A stretch of 64,000 nucleotides of DNA from Talinum fruticosum. Its lineage: Eukaryota > Streptophyta > Magnoliopsida > Caryophyllales > Talinaceae. The stretch covers positions 958,001 to 1,022,000 of the forward strand of contig JAITYX010000046.1 in NCBI GenBank assembly GCA_021018815.1, in the 5' to 3' direction. Of the stretch, positions 12,121 through 22,390 are shown one piece after another; within the stretch, counting starts at the first letter, position 1; every line of letters begins with the position of its first letter. Made by a program: the position numbers and the translations under genes. The notes below the pieces were generated by a model that saw nothing but the letters and a program-made list of their open reading frames with translations, did not search any database and was not told where the DNA came from.

Positions 12121-12620
12121 AAGAGCGAGTCATCTATATAAACCAACTAGAAGATCATCCAATGAACCCATCCCTCATCAAGGATGCCACTAAAGTCTGC
12201 ATTTCCTATTCCAATATGTTCTATGTCTATTTCCTTTTTCTATTTTCAAAAAAAAAAAAAACCCAAATCAGTACTCCTTCGTTTGAATTACAAAGGCCTG
12301 ATTTCTGCTATAGCGGATACGTAGGAAGCCCATTTCTAAATTCAAAGCCAGTTTGCCCTATCCATAGGAGCATAAGTCAATACGGAAGCAGGCCATTCGA
12401 CTCAAGCACCAAATCGTCGGGATCACGGTTCACCATCGTAGCGAGTACATTATAGTTCAAGCATCTTACTTATCTTTAGGCTCTACTTTGGGGAGTGGAG
12501 GCTAAAAGTGCAATTTTTGTCCTGTCTTTTGAAACTTTTCACATCATCTTAATAAAAGAATGCATTTGTTCTTAGAATAGTGCCTTGTATTTGTCTCCTT
12601 TGCATTTGTTCGGAAATCTC
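12121..12620 (+). other. T1 internal, no gene seen
   Basis: This stretch includes a poly-A run at about 12248-12260 and an open frame at 12162-12455 without resemblance to any protein I know. A purine-rich TTTGGGGAGTGGAGGC near 12490 resembles a polypurine tract but is 1.1 kb from the LTR. Confidence 0.45.
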
Positions 12621-12629
12621 TCTGTTGAG

Positions 12630-13450
12630 CTTCGGGCCTAGCAGGTGGTCAAGGTTCGGACACACCTCGGCCGAGTCTCGAGCCAAATAGTGCTCAAGGT
12701 TTAGACACCTCCATCGATCTTCGGGCCCGACAGCTGGTCAAGGTTTAGACAAACGTTAATCAAGTCTCGTGCCCAATAGTGATCAAGGTTTAGACACCTT
12801 CGTCGATCTTCGAGCCCAAGCAGTGATAAGGTTCGGACACCTCTGTCGAGATTCGGACGCAATAGCGGTCAAGGTTCATACACACCTCGGTCGAGTCTCA
12901 AGCCCAATAGCGGTCAAGGTTCGGACACCTCCGTCGATCTTCAAGCCTAACAATGGTCAAGGTTCGGACAACTAGTCGAGCTTCGGACCCAACAGGTGGT
13001 CAAGGTTCACACATCACACCAAGACTTTAGGACCTCCCCATGGCCAAGTCAAAGAAGCACATTCGAAACGTGATCCGGTGACATATCATTTTTAGGTAAC
13101 ACTTGCAACTATTTACATTTGATTATCAGCAAATAAAACCGTTAGTGCAGAAAGTTTCAGCCAACCTTCGGACCAAGAACGGTCAAGTTTAGGCTCCTCA
13201 TCCGAGCTTCGGGACGGTGATTGAGCCAAGCTTAGGATACGCCACCAAACTTCAAATCCAAGAAGCGGTCAAGTTCGAGCACCCTTGTTGGACTTCGGAC
13301 TTTACTATGCGAGTCAAGTTCAAGCTCCATGCAAAGGTTTAAACTAAGCACATGGTCCAGTTTAGGCATACCAATCTAAGCTTCAGGTCTTTAATTAGCT
13401 AAGTTCAGGAATCAAGCAACCCGGACTTCGGACTTCGTTAGTCAAGTCCA
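12630..13450 (+). repeat. About 44-bp tandem array in T1 3' region
   Basis: Units with the text TTCGGGCCCAACAG.GGTCAAGGTTCGGACACC follow one another. CAAGGTT starts near 12650, 12695, 12739, 12784, 12827 (degenerate), 12870, 12915, 12958 and 13001, a period of 43-45 bp. Degenerate copies (GGTCAAGTTTAGGC and similar) continue to about 13450. Tandem arrays in the 3' untranslated part are known for Tat-lineage elements. Confidence 0.85.
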
Positions 13451-13573
13451 GGTCCCCCATTATATATCAAGTTAAGAGGCAATTAATTCTAAACATGTTG
13501 ATTCAACGGGCATCTAAAGCAACGAGTAAGTACCCTTTAGTGTCTACCTTGATCTTTGTCTTTCGGAATCGGT

Positions 13574-13589
13574 CAAAGTGGGGGCTAAC
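13574..13589 (+). other. Polypurine tract of T1
   Basis: CAAAGTGGGGGCTAAC stands directly before the 3' LTR start. This is the usual second-strand priming site. Confidence 0.65.
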
Positions 13590-15416
13590 TATAGACACCT
13601 AAAGAGTGTCAACCCTTTTTTATTTTTTTTATTTGTTAGCTCGATGATGAAATCCCGAGTCCTATTTGAGGATTTGGATCACGAACGGTATTTGATTGGT
13701 GCGACGAAAGCCAATAAACCATAAAGAATCCTTAGCACTTAATAAATAGTCTCTTACCTTTGGTCAGTCCCAACATTCTTTTTCTTTCAAACGGTCCAAG
13801 ACCGGGTCAAACATCTAGAGTCAACGAAAGTCCGGTGTCGCGTATAGGAGATTCCACGCTCAAAATACCGTGTTTCACTTTCGTCCAACCAATACAAGGT
13901 GCTCGAAGACATCAAAACAACGTTTGGGGTTGCGTTTCATGATCATAAGCATCAAAATGTTGCGTTTTGCTCGAAGATAGCCCGCCGAGACACCGAGCTC
14001 ACCTCCTTAGAAAGACGTCGTGGCCCGTGCCTCTCACCTGGTTTATTTCGCCTTGAAATGCTATGTTTCTCCCGGGAATTCCATTGCAGCAAGGAAGGAG
14101 CTCATGACCCCAAAACGGTGTACTACGGGATCTAATTTTATCCCTTTATTTTCTCGGCCCGTTTTTGTGATTCCGTAGATGGTTTAGGGTTAGCTTTGGA
14201 CGGCTGGCTAAATTAAAACCCTAGGTCATTTTGTGACCTAGCCTCTCCCTATAAATATGGAGCTTAGGCTCTCATTTGACATACGGCTCAACCCTAAGCA
14301 TTACGTTGTCTGAAGCTAGACTAAGAGCTATTAAATACGCTAATTCCTATTCTACTCCCTATTCCCACCACATCCGAACCCAAAAACTTCATAATTCATC
14401 TTTCCGCCTACTCATCTCCATAAAAATTTACTAAAAGCCCTTCTTGATTCATCACCACCGCATTACCGGATCCAGATTTGAGATGAAGATTAACAGCTTG
14501 GACAACATGAGGGCACCAATTAGACCTTCACAATGGTTGTTTATTTTTATGTTTTTACTACTTTCTGTATTGTGGAGAAAGAGTTGTATCGCATTTATTT
14601 CCTATCTTTTCTTTACCACTTCCTTTATTGCTTTTTTTATATTTGCTTTTTATCGCTTTTTAGCATTTTTGGTTGCTTTTAATTCCTTATCACATGTTGT
14701 TTTCTTTTGTCTAATATGTTATTTAGATTCACTACTCAAACTAGTAATGGTCGTAATTTGATGGGTGGATCGGAAGGGCTTATCCCTATGTTTCGTACCC
14801 TTGCCCCCGAATTTGATTCTTGGTTTTAGACCGATAAAGTCACGTTTTTAGCCTCTTTCAACTTCATTTTCCCATACTAAGATTGGAAAAGCATTTATTT
14901 ATTTTTGCATTTGTTAGTTTTTCATTCCTAAAACCGACGGGAAACTCTTCTTTTTGAGTTATTTCTATCATATCGCTTCTTGGCTTCTCTCGATCGAATG
15001 ATAAAAAAGGGAGAGTTTTCTCGGATCTACCAACCAGGCCGAGGCAGAGGCCGATCACCTCATCCATGGCCCTCGGCTGATGCCGCCAACCACTAGGTAT
15101 CGGCGAAAGCCAGCACAGAGTGGTAAGCAGGTGAGGCTTAGGTCCAAATCGGTGTTTTCACACCAGTTTAGCATTAAAGCCTCATGGCAAATTTGAAACC
15201 CTAGTTTTCGTTATTTTTCGGTTAAGAAAAAATAGCCTAAGATTTCTAAAAATAATTTCTAAAATAAAATAATTAATAAAACCCCCACTTAATCCGATTT
15301 AATTCATTTTTAACTTGATTTATAAAATTCAAAAATCTTAATGAGAGGTTCATCCCCATTTATTATTAAACTTCCAAAACCATCTTCAAAATCTTTCTTA
15401 AAAAGCCTCGGAATTT
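13590..15416 (+). repeat. Family T 3' LTR, truncated at its right end
   Basis: It begins TATAGACACCTAAAGAGTGTC (TG changed to TA) and is collinear with the 5' LTR to about 15416, where the match stops some 60-100 bp before the expected CTACA end. TATAAATA lies at 14250-14257. From there the sequence passes directly into an inverted LTR piece. Open frames at 13760-14135 and 14444-14761 lie within the LTR and are not genes. Confidence 0.8.
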
Positions 15417-16123
15417 TTAGTAACACTTAGGGTTGAGTCATATGTCAAATGAGAGACTAAGATCTCTATTTATAAGGAGAGGCTAGGTCATAAAATGATC
15501 TAGGGTTTTACTTCAGCAAGCCGTGTAAAGCTAACCCTAAACCAGTTGCCAAATCACATAAAATCGGGCGAAAAATTGAAGGATAGAATCGGATCCTGCA
15601 ATAGGGGTGCCCATCATACGACACTTGTTTTGGGGTCCTTAGCTTCTTCTATGCTGCAATGGGATTCTCAAGTAAAACGCAGCGTTTCAAGGCAAAATAA
15701 ACCAGGTGAGAGGCGCCGATGAGGAGGTGAGCTCCATGTCTCCGGCGGATTGTCTTGGAGAAAAACACAACCTTTTAATGCTTGTGATCATGAAACCCGG
15801 TGTCAAACGTCTTTTTGATGTCTTCTGCTCCTTGTCCGGGTTGGATGAAAGTGAAATGCGGTATTTTGAGCCCGAGAACTCCCGTACGTGGACTTCGTTG
15901 ACTCTAGAGGTCTAACTCGGGCTTGGACTGTTCGAAAGAAGAGGGATTTCTAGACAGACCCAAGGTAAGAGGCTATTTATTTGGTGCTAAGGGTTCTTTG
16001 TGGTTTACTCGGCTTTCGTCGCTCCAATCAAATACCTTATGTAATCCAAATCCTCGAGGATTTCATCATTGGGCCAACAAATGAAAAAAATAAAAAAGGG
16101 ATGATTTTCTTTAGGTTTCTACA
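15417..16123 (-). repeat. Family T LTR fragment in inverted orientation
   Basis: Read on the minus strand it runs TGTAGAAACCTAAAG... to ...CTCAACCCTAAGTGTTACT, matching the first 730 bp or so of the 5' LTR, including TATAAATA at 15467-15474 and the 'AGTCAACGAAG' segment. The 3' part of this LTR copy is missing. Its outer end (16123) is the right border of the insertion in the Gy1 integrase. Confidence 0.82.
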
Positions 16124-16690
16124 CTAGTTAGAGGTGTCAAATAGGCATATTAAGTGCATCCTTGAAAACACTTTGAATAAAATTCCAAAGGATTGGGCCT
16201 ACAAACTTGTAGATGCCTTGCGAGCATTTAGGACGGCTTTTAAAACTCCTTTAGGTATGTCACCTTATAGGGTTGCCTATGGTAAGTCATGTCATCTCCA
16301 TGTTGAGATTGAACATAAAGCTTGGCGGGCTATAAAAATGCTTAATTATGACTTCACCGAGGCCGATGAAGAGAGGAAATTGCATCTAAGTGAGTTGGAA
16401 GAGATTAGGACCGAGGCATCGGAGACTGCTAAATCTTCTAAGGAGAGAGCAAAGTTGTACCATGATAAACACATTCTTAGGAAAGAGTTTGCTCCGGGCA
16501 TGAAAGTGCTCCTAGATGACTCTGGGCTCCATCTTTTTCTAGGGAAATTAAGGTCCTATTGGACGGGTTCATTTGTTGTTACTCATGTTTTTCCCTATGG
16601 TGTATTCGAAATATAGGATCTTGAAAGTAGTGTTAAGGTCAAAGTAAATGGCCATAGACTAAAACTGTTTTTAGAGTTACCGAGCACAAA
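16124..16690 (+). pseudogene. Gypsy integrase, C-terminal part with catalytic Glu (Gy1)
   Basis: After the insertion the frame resumes with the LEVSNRHIK equivalent; the Glu of the 'GQ.E.SN' box sits at about 16130. Then come LRAFRTAFKTPLGMSPYR, the GKSCHLHVEIEHKAWRAIK block typical of Athila/Tat integrases, and a charged C-terminal tail. The piece is open from 16134 to 16616. It is the direct continuation of 6290-6715; removing the insertion gives a nearly continuous integrase, interrupted by the stop at 6638. Confidence 0.88.
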
Positions 16691-17941
16691 AGATATAGTG
16701 TTTGATACTTTGTGAACCAACATATGAATAGCAATGTGCTTGAGGTGATAGTTCGGGTGCATCTATCACTCGACCTGGTTTGATAGAAATCTCTTTCCCT
16801 TCTTTGCTATTTTGCTTTCTTTTTATATATTTTTTATGCTTTATTTTCTTTTTCTTTGAGTCATGTCTTTTCTTTGTTTTTGAGTCTTCTTTTTATTTTG
16901 TAAATATTTGTTTTCTTTTTAGTTCATTTTCCATGAGTTTCTTTCCACTTACAATGAGGACATTGTCAAGTTTAGGTGTGGGGGTGGGGAGGAAATATTT
17001 CTTTTCGAAAAAACTCCAAAAAGATTTTCTTTCATTTTTTGAGATATTTTATATATTTTGATTGATTTTTGAACTGTCGTGACTTATTTATTAGGTTGTA
17101 AAGAGAAAAATATACATGATGACACTCACCTCTTACCATGACAATTCTAATATCAATTTTTCTAATCTAGGCATACCATGAGAATTTTGAAAATTTACAC
17201 CTACTTTTATAAAAGCCATTTGTTCTTAGATTTGAGGTTGTTATTGATTGATTCGCCCACTTTCCTTCTGTACAAAAATAAACTTCATGTTATATTTCCA
17301 TTGAAAAAACAGTGAAAGAAAACAAAAGAGAAACAAAAAGAAAAATAAAGTCGGGAATGACAAGAACCCTTTGAGGCATATGCTACTTGGGGTGCCATCC
17401 TTTGAGGCAAGACTTATTTCCCAAATAAAGTTAAAATAAAGTAATAGGCAAGTGGATCGAGTCGGTTGTATAAGCCTAAAGAAAGAGAGTAATGGTACAT
17501 TTACACATCGCACACTAGGTGAGAGTCACTGTTTTTTAATGGAAAAAGAGGCGGAAACATTGATGTATGGAGCTCGTCAAAAGAAGGTGAGAGGTTTGAT
17601 ATGTATAATATACCTAGATACAAGTTGATAATTGAGTACCGCAGGTGATATGATTGATCCGGATATGTATATATTCTCCCTATTGTAAATATTTTGTTAA
17701 AAATCTTTTCAATTTTTCTTTTTCCATCTTTGTTTATTTTCTTCTCTAGATTTTATGGGTACATCTGTTATAAACCCTCACGAGACCTTACTTGTCCACT
17801 TCGGCTACCAAGGGGTTTAAAGAGCTTGTCGCATACGCTAAATGCAATCGTGATTCTAATGAAAGTGAGTTACGATTTTATTATTTTCTTTTTCTAGTTT
17901 TAATTTTACTTGAGGACGAGCAAAATCTAGGTGTGGGGTAT
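16691..17941 (+). other. Gy1 3' UTR with two polypurine-tract-like sites
   Basis: A pyrimidine-rich then AT-rich untranslated stretch without a convincing gene. AGGACATTGTCAAGTTTAGG followed by TGTGGGGGTGGGGAGG (16955-16993) and GAGGACGAGCAAAATCTAGG followed by TGTGGGG (17912-17938) are both of the kind found before the 3' LTR in Athila-like elements. TGTTAGGTC at 17942 is the best candidate start of a 3' LTR, but no second copy is in the window to confirm it. Confidence 0.5.
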
Positions 17942-18576
17942 TTGTTAGGTCAAAAATTATGATAGCTTTTATACCTATTCACATCTTATTTTGTTTCATA
18001 TTAATTATTAAATTAAAAATTTTAATTTTTATACCTGGTCATATCTTATTTTGTTCATGCCTCCATTTACGTGAACAAATTTTTGCTCAACTCAACTTGT
18101 TTAGGTTGTTGTGTTCGACTCTGTTGAAACTCATTGGCATCCGGAAATTTTTGAGGGGCCTCGATCTTACCCTTGTTGAATCCAACTTTAGTCTCTTCAA
18201 GCAACACTTTCCATCACTTTCTCTTACGTTCAGCCAACTATAGTTGAGAAGACTCTTGGTACCGTTCTTCTTCTTAAGGTGACCCTATCTAAGTAGAAAA
18301 TATGATTTAAAAATTAACAAATTTTTTTAATAAGTGGTGAGTTTTTTATAGGAAATGTTTTAGTGTTGAGATGAATTTAATAACTCAATTACATAAAACT
18401 TACCAATAAAAATATGACATAGCTTTTAAAAGATTGGATATAAGTTTTTCTTGGCATCAATCAAACAATAACATGTACTTGGACCAATTATGTTGATGAC
18501 CACGGATGAACAGGGCAACCATATAGCTAAAAATGTTCCTCCTAAACTTGTCGCCACCATCTAGTCTGTTGTAGTA
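17942..18576 (-). pseudogene. Fragment of unknown coding-like sequence left of element E
   Basis: On the minus strand 18075-18240 holds open, hydrophilic frames (one ends with GFNKGKIEAPQKFPDANEF). After removal of element E this region is contiguous with 29345-30308, where a more recognisable plant gene fragment lies. A short repeat (TTATACCT.....CATCTTATTTTGTT) occurs near 17970 and 18030. The left part could instead belong to the Gy1 3' LTR. I do not recognise a domain here. Confidence 0.3.
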
Positions 18577-19441
18577 TGAAGACTCGGACACTGCTCTATA
18601 TCTTTCCGAGTCATGCAAAAGGAATCAGGTATAACGATGTCATTCATATAGTGTTTTGATTCCAAGGCATTCTCTGTGTCTTAGAAACTTACTTGAGTGA
18701 AATAGTATCTTTTCTATGCGATTTGGCCTTCACTTATCTCTTTAATCGCTTTCAGCTAGCGACTCGTAAAACTTGTTCTTTATTCCGAGTCCACTCTCAC
18801 TCGGAATCCGACTTGTGGTTATTTACTCTATTGTTTGCAAAGTCAGCATTCGTAGTTCATTTCATGCTTAGTCTACATCAAGTGTTTCCCACTCGATAGT
18901 TGTTAATAGAACTTGATTCTTTGCTTAAGACTAAGTCTTATGGAACTCGAGTTTCATGGATATTACACTCGAAAAATCCATTTCTCTTCGACTCGTATAA
19001 TCAATTACGTAATTTTCATAATTATTTTATTATCTCGTGTCTAACCTTGGACCAAAGTATTTTATACTTTGAGAACCGAAGGTGTTTTACTTTTGTAGGT
19101 TATTCAATCGAGGATATCTTTTCAAACTACAAAAGTAGCCGGCTCGTAACGTCAAATCACTAGCAGATATGGCTTTTCACCTTCCCCGCTCTAGTCCCGT
19201 AAGATTGTGTCGAAGCCGTCCGCTTCCATATCCGAAAACTCGAACGCTAAGCCTAACGGTGGTTTTCACCACACTTTTCAAGACACAACCGATGGTTTTG
19301 GGACTTCCAAGAGAGTTAAACCGTTGTCCAACGTCCATATTTCAACGGATACTTTCTCGAGTGACTCGTAAAGCCTTTCACAACGGTCACAGAGGACTCT
19401 TGGTCAGCAGATGAGGATAACGGCTACTCTGCTGGGTTATC

Positions 19442-19448
19442 TATAAAA
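19442..19448 (+). promoter_or_regulatory. TATA box of Sirevirus LTR promoter
   Basis: TATAAAA in the context CTATAAA.AGAAGCC, which recurs at 75-82, 2129-2136, 28690-28697 and 40372-40379 (as TATAAATA in the solo LTRs). It is followed by about 650 bp to the LTR end. It likely directs the genomic transcript. Confidence 0.65.
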
Positions 19449-20049
19449 GAAGCCACTTCACAAGACTTGAAGGTTGCCGAACATATTGTCAATACACTTA
19501 CTTGAACAAAGTTATTGTATTTACTTTCAATCTTCAACTTACAACTCCCACTCGTAATTCATTACTTTTTGAGTTGTAAGGTCTTGTACTTAGTTACAAA
19601 CACTTCTTACATTCTTTGTAAGGTCCCTCGACTAAGTTGTAAGGGTTAACTCAGCTTAGTTGTCCCTAGCTGTAAGGGTTATCTCAGCTAGGAAGTACTA
19701 GATCGGATAAGGGAATTTCGAGTCTAGGAAAACTTGTATAGAGTTGTCTAAGGGAGCAACTCGGGTTCCATCAAGTTCACGGTATTTTGTGGACTCAAAA
19801 TAGTGGATTTGACTTCGTGTCCTGGATTGACACGGGCCGTGGTTTTCTCGCCCCGGGAGGGTTTCCACGTAAAATCTCTCGTGTTCACTTTCCGAGTTCA
19901 TTCTAGGCTCGGCATGACCTTAGTGCTCTTGCTTCTTCGATTCATCGACTTCGAGTCCAATCTTTCTCGACTCGTCTTTAGACTCGTAATCTGTCTTTGC
20001 AACATTTTTGCACAAAAGTGCGAATTTTCTAAAAGAATTTTCTATCACC

Positions 20050-20072
20050 CTATTCACCCCCTCTAGGGTGAC
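20050..20072 (+). promoter_or_regulatory. Conserved LTR-end hairpin
   Basis: TCACCCTA and TAGGGTGA form an 8-bp perfect stem around a C-rich loop (TTCACCCCCTC). The approximate span is 20045-20071. The same structure is seen in S1, S2, S3, S7 and the 3' LTR of E, with a stem mismatch in G and loss of the downstream arm in F. Its function is unknown; it lies close to the PBS in the transcript. Confidence 0.6.
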
Positions 20073-20100
20073 TCGGACTCTCCCCGAGCAAACCTTCAAT

Positions 20101-20112
20101 TGGTATCGAGCC
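20101..20112 (+). other. Primer binding site of element E
   Basis: TGGTATCGAGCC lies two bases after the 5' LTR. It matches the initiator-tRNA-Met PBS of plant copia elements (TGGTATCAGAGC) except for a missing A at a CAG site. Confidence 0.85.
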
Positions 20113-20157
20113 TAGCCTTTCGGAAAGGATCTAACAGTCCAAAGGTTTAAAGATCAG

Positions 20158-21420
20158 ATGGCTCGTAACACCGGAGAGTTCGACGAAGGTAGATCTTCCA
20201 ACGAGCCACCAAAATTCAAAGGTTCAAATTTCGGTCACTCGGAAGAAGCTTATGGAATGTTTCCTTATGGATCACGATGAAGAAGTATGGGAAATCATAC
20301 AACAAGGAAACTACATTCCAACGAAGACAGATGAATTCGGAATCCTTCCAAAGACAAAGGCCGAGTTCACGCCAGCAGGCGGAGAAGTTCGTAAAGAACT
20401 TCAAAGCCATGAACATCCTCATGTGCGCCATAAGCTCGGAAGAATATAATCGAGTCTCCGCCTCGTGACTCTGCTAAAGAGGTGTGGGACACTCGGTCAA
20501 CACCTACGAAGGTACAAGTCGAGTGAGACAAGCGAAGATCAGCCAAGTATCTTCACAAATATGAGCTTTTCAAAATGGAGCCGAAGAGAACATTACTCGG
20601 ATGTTCATACGCTTCACCGAGATCACCAACAATCTCAAATCTCCGGGAAAGAAAATCTCCCATGAAGAAATGTGCCTGGAAAATTCTCGTAAGCCTACCC
20701 AAGAAACGATGGGGTCCTAAGGTAACCGCCATAGAAGAGGCTCGTAACCTCTCACTCTTGAAGCCGCACGAGCTCATCGGAAAGCTTCGACCCATGAGAT
20801 ACATCCGGAAGAAGAAGATGCCGAGGGTACTTCCAAAAGGAACATCGCGCTTAAAGCCTCGTAATCCAAAGAAGCAAGTCCAAGCTCCTCCGACTCGAAG
20901 GTGATCCCATGGCACTCATTGCATGAGGCTTCAAGAGAATGATGAAGCACAAAAGATGGGATAAAAGGCCAAAAGAAGAATTCTACAAAAAGGACAAGAG
21001 AGACAGAAAAGGTAAGTTTTCTTCACCCTCAAAGTTATCCTTGTCTAAGAATTCCGGATGTTTTGAATGTGACAAAGCAAAGACCACATAGTCAAGGACT
21101 CGTCCAAAACGAAGAAGGGACAGGAAGAAGAAAAAGGCCATGATGGCAACATGGAGTGACGAGGACTCATCCGAAGACGATGAAGACTCGGATGACTCGA
21201 AGTGTCCGATGGCACTTTCGACTCGAAGCCGAAAGAGAGTCGGACTCGAGACTTAGACAACGAGGAAACCGATCCTCAAGAGGTAATAAACTACCTCCTC
21301 AAATTTTCCAAAGTTGATTTAGCTAAGTACATCTTCACTTTGGAAGAAAAGTCCAATTCCGATTCTTCTCATTTCAAGGAACAACTTGAGTCAATCACTT
21401 CGAGAGCACCTTTTTAAAAA
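20158..21420 (+). pseudogene. Copia gag (UBN2-type) with zinc knuckle, element E
   Basis: ATG at 20158 lies 46 bp after the PBS. The UBN2-type capsid domain is spread over several frames: DDEEVWEIIQQGNYIPTKTD-like wording near 20270-20330, AMNILMCAISSEEYNRVSAS near 20409-20466, and an ISHEEMC..KILVSLPKKRW block near 20655-20715. A CCHC knuckle follows near 21059 (C-F-E-C, then a stop in place of a residue, then VKDC). An acidic, Ser-rich stretch (21150-21230) and a short coiled-coil-like part (to about 21410) follow. Frame changes sit mostly at CG/CHG positions, so part of the damage may be sequencing error. Gag builds the particle and its knuckle binds the RNA. Confidence 0.82.
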
Positions 21421-22390
21421 CGAATTGGAAAACCGAGACTCACACTCGGAGAACTCAAGACAAGTGCTCAAACTAATGAGACTGAGTCCGAGTTACTCGA
21501 GAAAGAAAATGAGCAACTAAAACGAAGCTCATTGAGTCTCAAGATCTGGTTTTAAAGTTTTCTCAAGGACAGAAGAACCTTGATATGCTCTTAGGATCAC
21601 AATGTGTCTCATTTCGAAAAGAAGGTCTTGGTTTCAACAAGGAGGAAGAATCTAATTCTTACTCGAATTGTTCAAAAAGATTCCGGAATCGTTAAGTTCA
21701 AAAAGGCCGAGCAAGGTCCCATTCACGAAAATGAAAGGAGGACTAAACCTGCACCTATTTACAAAAAGAAACCATTTTCCTCTCGTTTCAAAAGGAAAGG
21801 TTTTTAAAAGGAAAGAGACACAGACTCGGTCCTCCGAAAAGAAGGAGACTCGTAATCGATTAAAACCAAAGTCATTCAAATCCGGGTTCCGAAGCACCTT
21901 CTTCCTCGTAAAAGGACCACAAGTAAGGAATGTTACTCGGGTTCGTTAGAGGAAGTGAGAAGGGTTAGATTCTCTCTGTTTGCAGGTCACTCGTAAAAGA
22001 TCAAAAGGACACTCGGTACCTAGACAGCGGATGCTCTCGACACATATCGAGTGACCAAAGACTCTTTTCCGAGTCGAAGTCATATAAAGGAGGAAAGGTG
22101 ACCTTCGGTGATGACAAGAAAGGCAAGATAGTGGGCATTGGGAAGATTGGTAATAAAAACAATCTGGTGAGCCCAATCTACCTGGTCAAAGGACTAAAGT
22201 ACAACCTACTTAGCATCTCCCAGCTTTGTGACAAAGGTCAAGAGGTAAAATTCACTCAATCCAAGTGCTACATCACGGATGAAACCACCAAAGAGGTAAA
22301 GCTCTCAGGTAAGAGATCAAGTAATACCTACATCATCCCTCTCTCGACCCAAGTCGAACTTATCATGTTTAAAAGCATTTCTTCAAGATG
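21421..22390 (+). pseudogene. Copia linker and aspartic protease, element E
   Basis: A lysine-rich linker (21421-21960) leads to the protease. The catalytic D-S-G is at 22023-22031 in the wording YLDSGCSRHI, followed by a GDD.KGKIVGIGKIG block and YNLLSISQLCDKG near 22201-22235, the usual order in plant copia elements. The protease cuts the polyprotein. It is followed directly by the integrase zinc domain. Frames shift several times between gag and protease. Confidence 0.82.

Larger units (their letters stand above)
6716..16123 (+). mobile_element. Tat-like gag-only LTR retrotransposon (family T, copy T1) plus an inverted LTR fragment
   Basis: A 5' LTR (6716-about 8627), a PBS-like site, tandem repeats, a gag remnant, a second repeat array, a purine tract and a 3' LTR (13590-about 15416) follow in order. 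A third LTR piece in opposite orientation (about 15417-16123) closes the insertion. No protease, RT or integrase wording was found in about 5 kb of internal sequence, so the element looks non-autonomous. It lies inside the Gy1 integrase and a solo Sirevirus LTR lies inside it. The flanks are GCCAG on the left and a degenerate CTAG on the right, so the TSD is imperfect. Confidence 0.75.
643..17941 (+). mobile_element. Ty3/gypsy retrotransposon, Athila-like, decayed and multiply interrupted (Gy1)
   Basis: Gag, protease, reverse transcriptase, RNase H and integrase follow in the gypsy order (integrase last), then a long AT-rich 3' UTR with purine tracts. The wording of the RT and integrase (FMDD, a GHAGFYRRFIKDF block, GIDFMGPF) fits the Athila/Tat side of plant Ty3/gypsy. 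Every domain carries stops or frameshifts. A solo LTR (1241-2689) lies in gag and a 9.4-kb family T insertion (6716-16123) lies in integrase. The 5' LTR and PBS are off the window to the left. The 3' LTR is not clearly visible; the element may end near 17.94 kb after the last purine tract. Confidence 0.82.
18577..20098 (+). repeat. Element E 5' LTR
   Basis: TGAAGACTCGG at the start and GAGCAAACCTTCA at the end, followed after two bases by the PBS. The LTR contains a TATA box at 19442-19448. It is collinear with the 3' LTR except for about 40 small differences, most of them at CG or CHG sites. Confidence 0.93.

Noticed and set aside
20553..20915. 120-codon minus-strand frame and similar shadows over E gag
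   Set aside because: They are the antisense of the UBN2-type gag, which is recognisable on the plus strand.
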